Source: an uncultured Gardnerella sp. (GTDB lineage: Bacteria > Actinomycetota > Actinomycetes > Actinomycetales > Bifidobacteriaceae). Taken from it: 5,641 bases of DNA. Positions 5,489 through 5,641 of this stretch are shown here, one piece after another. Position 1 is the stretch's first letter. Each line of letters starts with the position of its first letter. Location of the stretch: NCBI GenBank assembly GCA_947088155.1, contig CAMUFL010000022.1, forward strand, positions 1-5,641. The letters run 5' to 3'. Both the position numbers and the translations under genes were made by a program. Under the pieces are notes generated by a model that made no database searches, was not told where the DNA came from, and saw only the letters and a program-made list of their open reading frames with translations.

Positions 5489-5505
5489 ACAATATTGAAT
5501 ATTGT
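5489..5505. promoter_or_regulatory. 17-nt palindrome after rne
   Basis: ACAATATT (5489-5496) and AATATTGT (5498-5505) are perfect inverted arms around a single G. A direct repeat GCTTRAGTA (5468-5476 and 5481-5489) runs up to it. One-base loop and AT-rich arms make it poor as an RNA hairpin, so a dimeric DNA-binding site upstream of the next gene is more likely. No known regulator is recognised. Confidence 0.4.
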
Positions 5506-5510
5506 CTGCA

Positions 5511-5561
5511 TTGCCCATGAAACTAACCACTTGACGTTAGTACATGGGTGGGTGTATTTTT
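5511..5561 (+). terminator. Probable intrinsic terminator of rne
   Basis: CCCATG (5514-5519) pairs with CATGGG (5543-5548), and ACTAAC (5522-5527) with GTTAGT (5536-5541). The two helices are joined by a small 2/1 internal loop and capped by an 8-nt loop, so 12 Watson-Crick pairs form. Three G-U pairs can extend the base (5511-5513 with 5549-5551). The tail GTGTATTTTT follows directly and ends in five T (5557-5561). It begins about 46 bp after the rne stop. The fit is good though the tail is not pure T. The hairpin overlaps a promoter candidate, so it may also act as an operator-like inverted repeat. Confidence 0.55.
5531..5560 (+). promoter_or_regulatory. Promoter candidate for the next gene (predicted rplU)
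   Basis: TTGACG (5531-5536, 5 of 6 to the -35 consensus) and TATTTT (5555-5560, 4 of 6 to the -10) are 18 bp apart. The start point would be near 5567, giving a leader of about 73 nt to the predicted ATG at 5640. The -35 lies in the loop and arm of the terminator-like hairpin. Confidence 0.45.
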
Positions 5562-5573
5562 GATAGTCGGTGT

Positions 5574-5602
5574 CTTGCCGCGCGCTTTTTGCTGTGCGCA
5601 AG
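5574..5602 (+). promoter_or_regulatory. Hairpin in the predicted rplU leader
   Basis: CTTGC (5574-5578) pairs with GCAAG (5598-5602), GCGC (5580-5583) with GTGC (5594-5597), and GC (5584-5585) with GC (5591-5592). Single-base bulges are at 5579 and 5593 and the loop is TTTTT (5586-5590). An alternative pairs TTGCC (5575-5579) with GGCAA (5602-5606). No T-run follows, so it is not a plain terminator. It would start about 7 nt from the 5' end of the transcript. Ribosomal-protein leaders before rplU are known in Firmicutes (L21 leader); homology to that element is not claimed. Confidence 0.4.
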
Positions 5603-5627
5603 GCAAAAGTAAGCTTTCAATTGAGCT

Positions 5628-5641
5628 AAGGAACGAATTAT
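5628..5641 (+). promoter_or_regulatory. Ribosome-binding site and first two bases of the next gene
   Basis: AAGGA (5628-5632) is followed after 7 nt by the terminal bases AT (5640-5641). If the next base is G this is an ATG with ideal spacing. In actinobacteria rne is commonly followed by rplU and rpmA (ribosomal proteins L21 and L27), so rplU is the prediction; nothing of the protein itself is visible. Confidence 0.5.

Noticed and set aside
3606..5492. 628-codon open frame on the minus strand opposite the RNase E core and tail
   Set aside because: Its translation is dominated by Arg, Phe, Ser, Asn and His with no recognisable domain, and its N-terminal end mirrors the Glu-rich repeats. Long antisense frames like this arise as a codon-bias shadow of a real gene that avoids certain codons. 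The plus-strand RNase E is unmistakable.

Overview
The window reads as chromosomal sequence from an AT-leaning member of the Bifidobacteriaceae, most likely Gardnerella or a close relative. This rests on three things. The large gene is an actinobacterial-type RNase E/G, with its catalytic core in the middle of the chain and disordered, Arg-rich and acidic arms on both sides. Codon use is AT-rich for an actinobacterium. The gene is followed by what looks like the leader of the next gene, as in the actinobacterial order rne-rplU-rpmA. Genus assignment is inference; no marker gene was searched.

Layout. Bases 1-268 hold no gene. They contain a hairpin (24-53) and a degenerate tandem array of about 53-bp units. 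Bases 269-1210 (minus strand) encode a complete 313-residue AEC-family permease with a perfect Shine-Dalgarno. Bases 1211-1703 are a divergent intergenic region of about 490 bp. It carries a permease promoter with a 10-bp palindrome in its spacer, then a 52-bp tandem array, then a 24-bp tandem array, then a foldable leader ahead of rne. Bases 1704-5465 (plus strand) are RNase E/G, up to 1253 residues. About half the protein is a low-complexity N-terminal extension (Ala/Ser, Asn/Arg/Asp, SRD and NRDA repeats, two Arg7 blocks). The catalytic core follows at about residues 640-1065 and keeps both catalytic Asp residues, the CPxC zinc-link and the 5'-sensor Arg-Thr pair. A nearly pure Glu/Ser/Thr/Ala tail ends the protein.

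Bases 5466-5641 contain a 17-nt palindrome, a strong long-stem hairpin with a T-rich tail (probable rne terminator), an overlapping promoter candidate, a second hairpin that would sit at the 5' end of the next transcript, and an AAGGA ribosome-binding site. That site is placed for a start codon whose first two bases are the last two bases of the window. The next gene is predicted, not seen, to be rplU (ribosomal protein L21).

The two genes are divergent and probably unrelated in function: the permease exports or imports a small carboxylate or similar solute, and RNase E is the central RNA-processing and decay enzyme. The most interesting features are the extreme mixed-charge RNase E arms, the unusual start region of rne (three candidate starts and an overlapping 17-codon frame), and the terminator/promoter/leader cluster after rne. 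I found no defence, CRISPR or mobile system.
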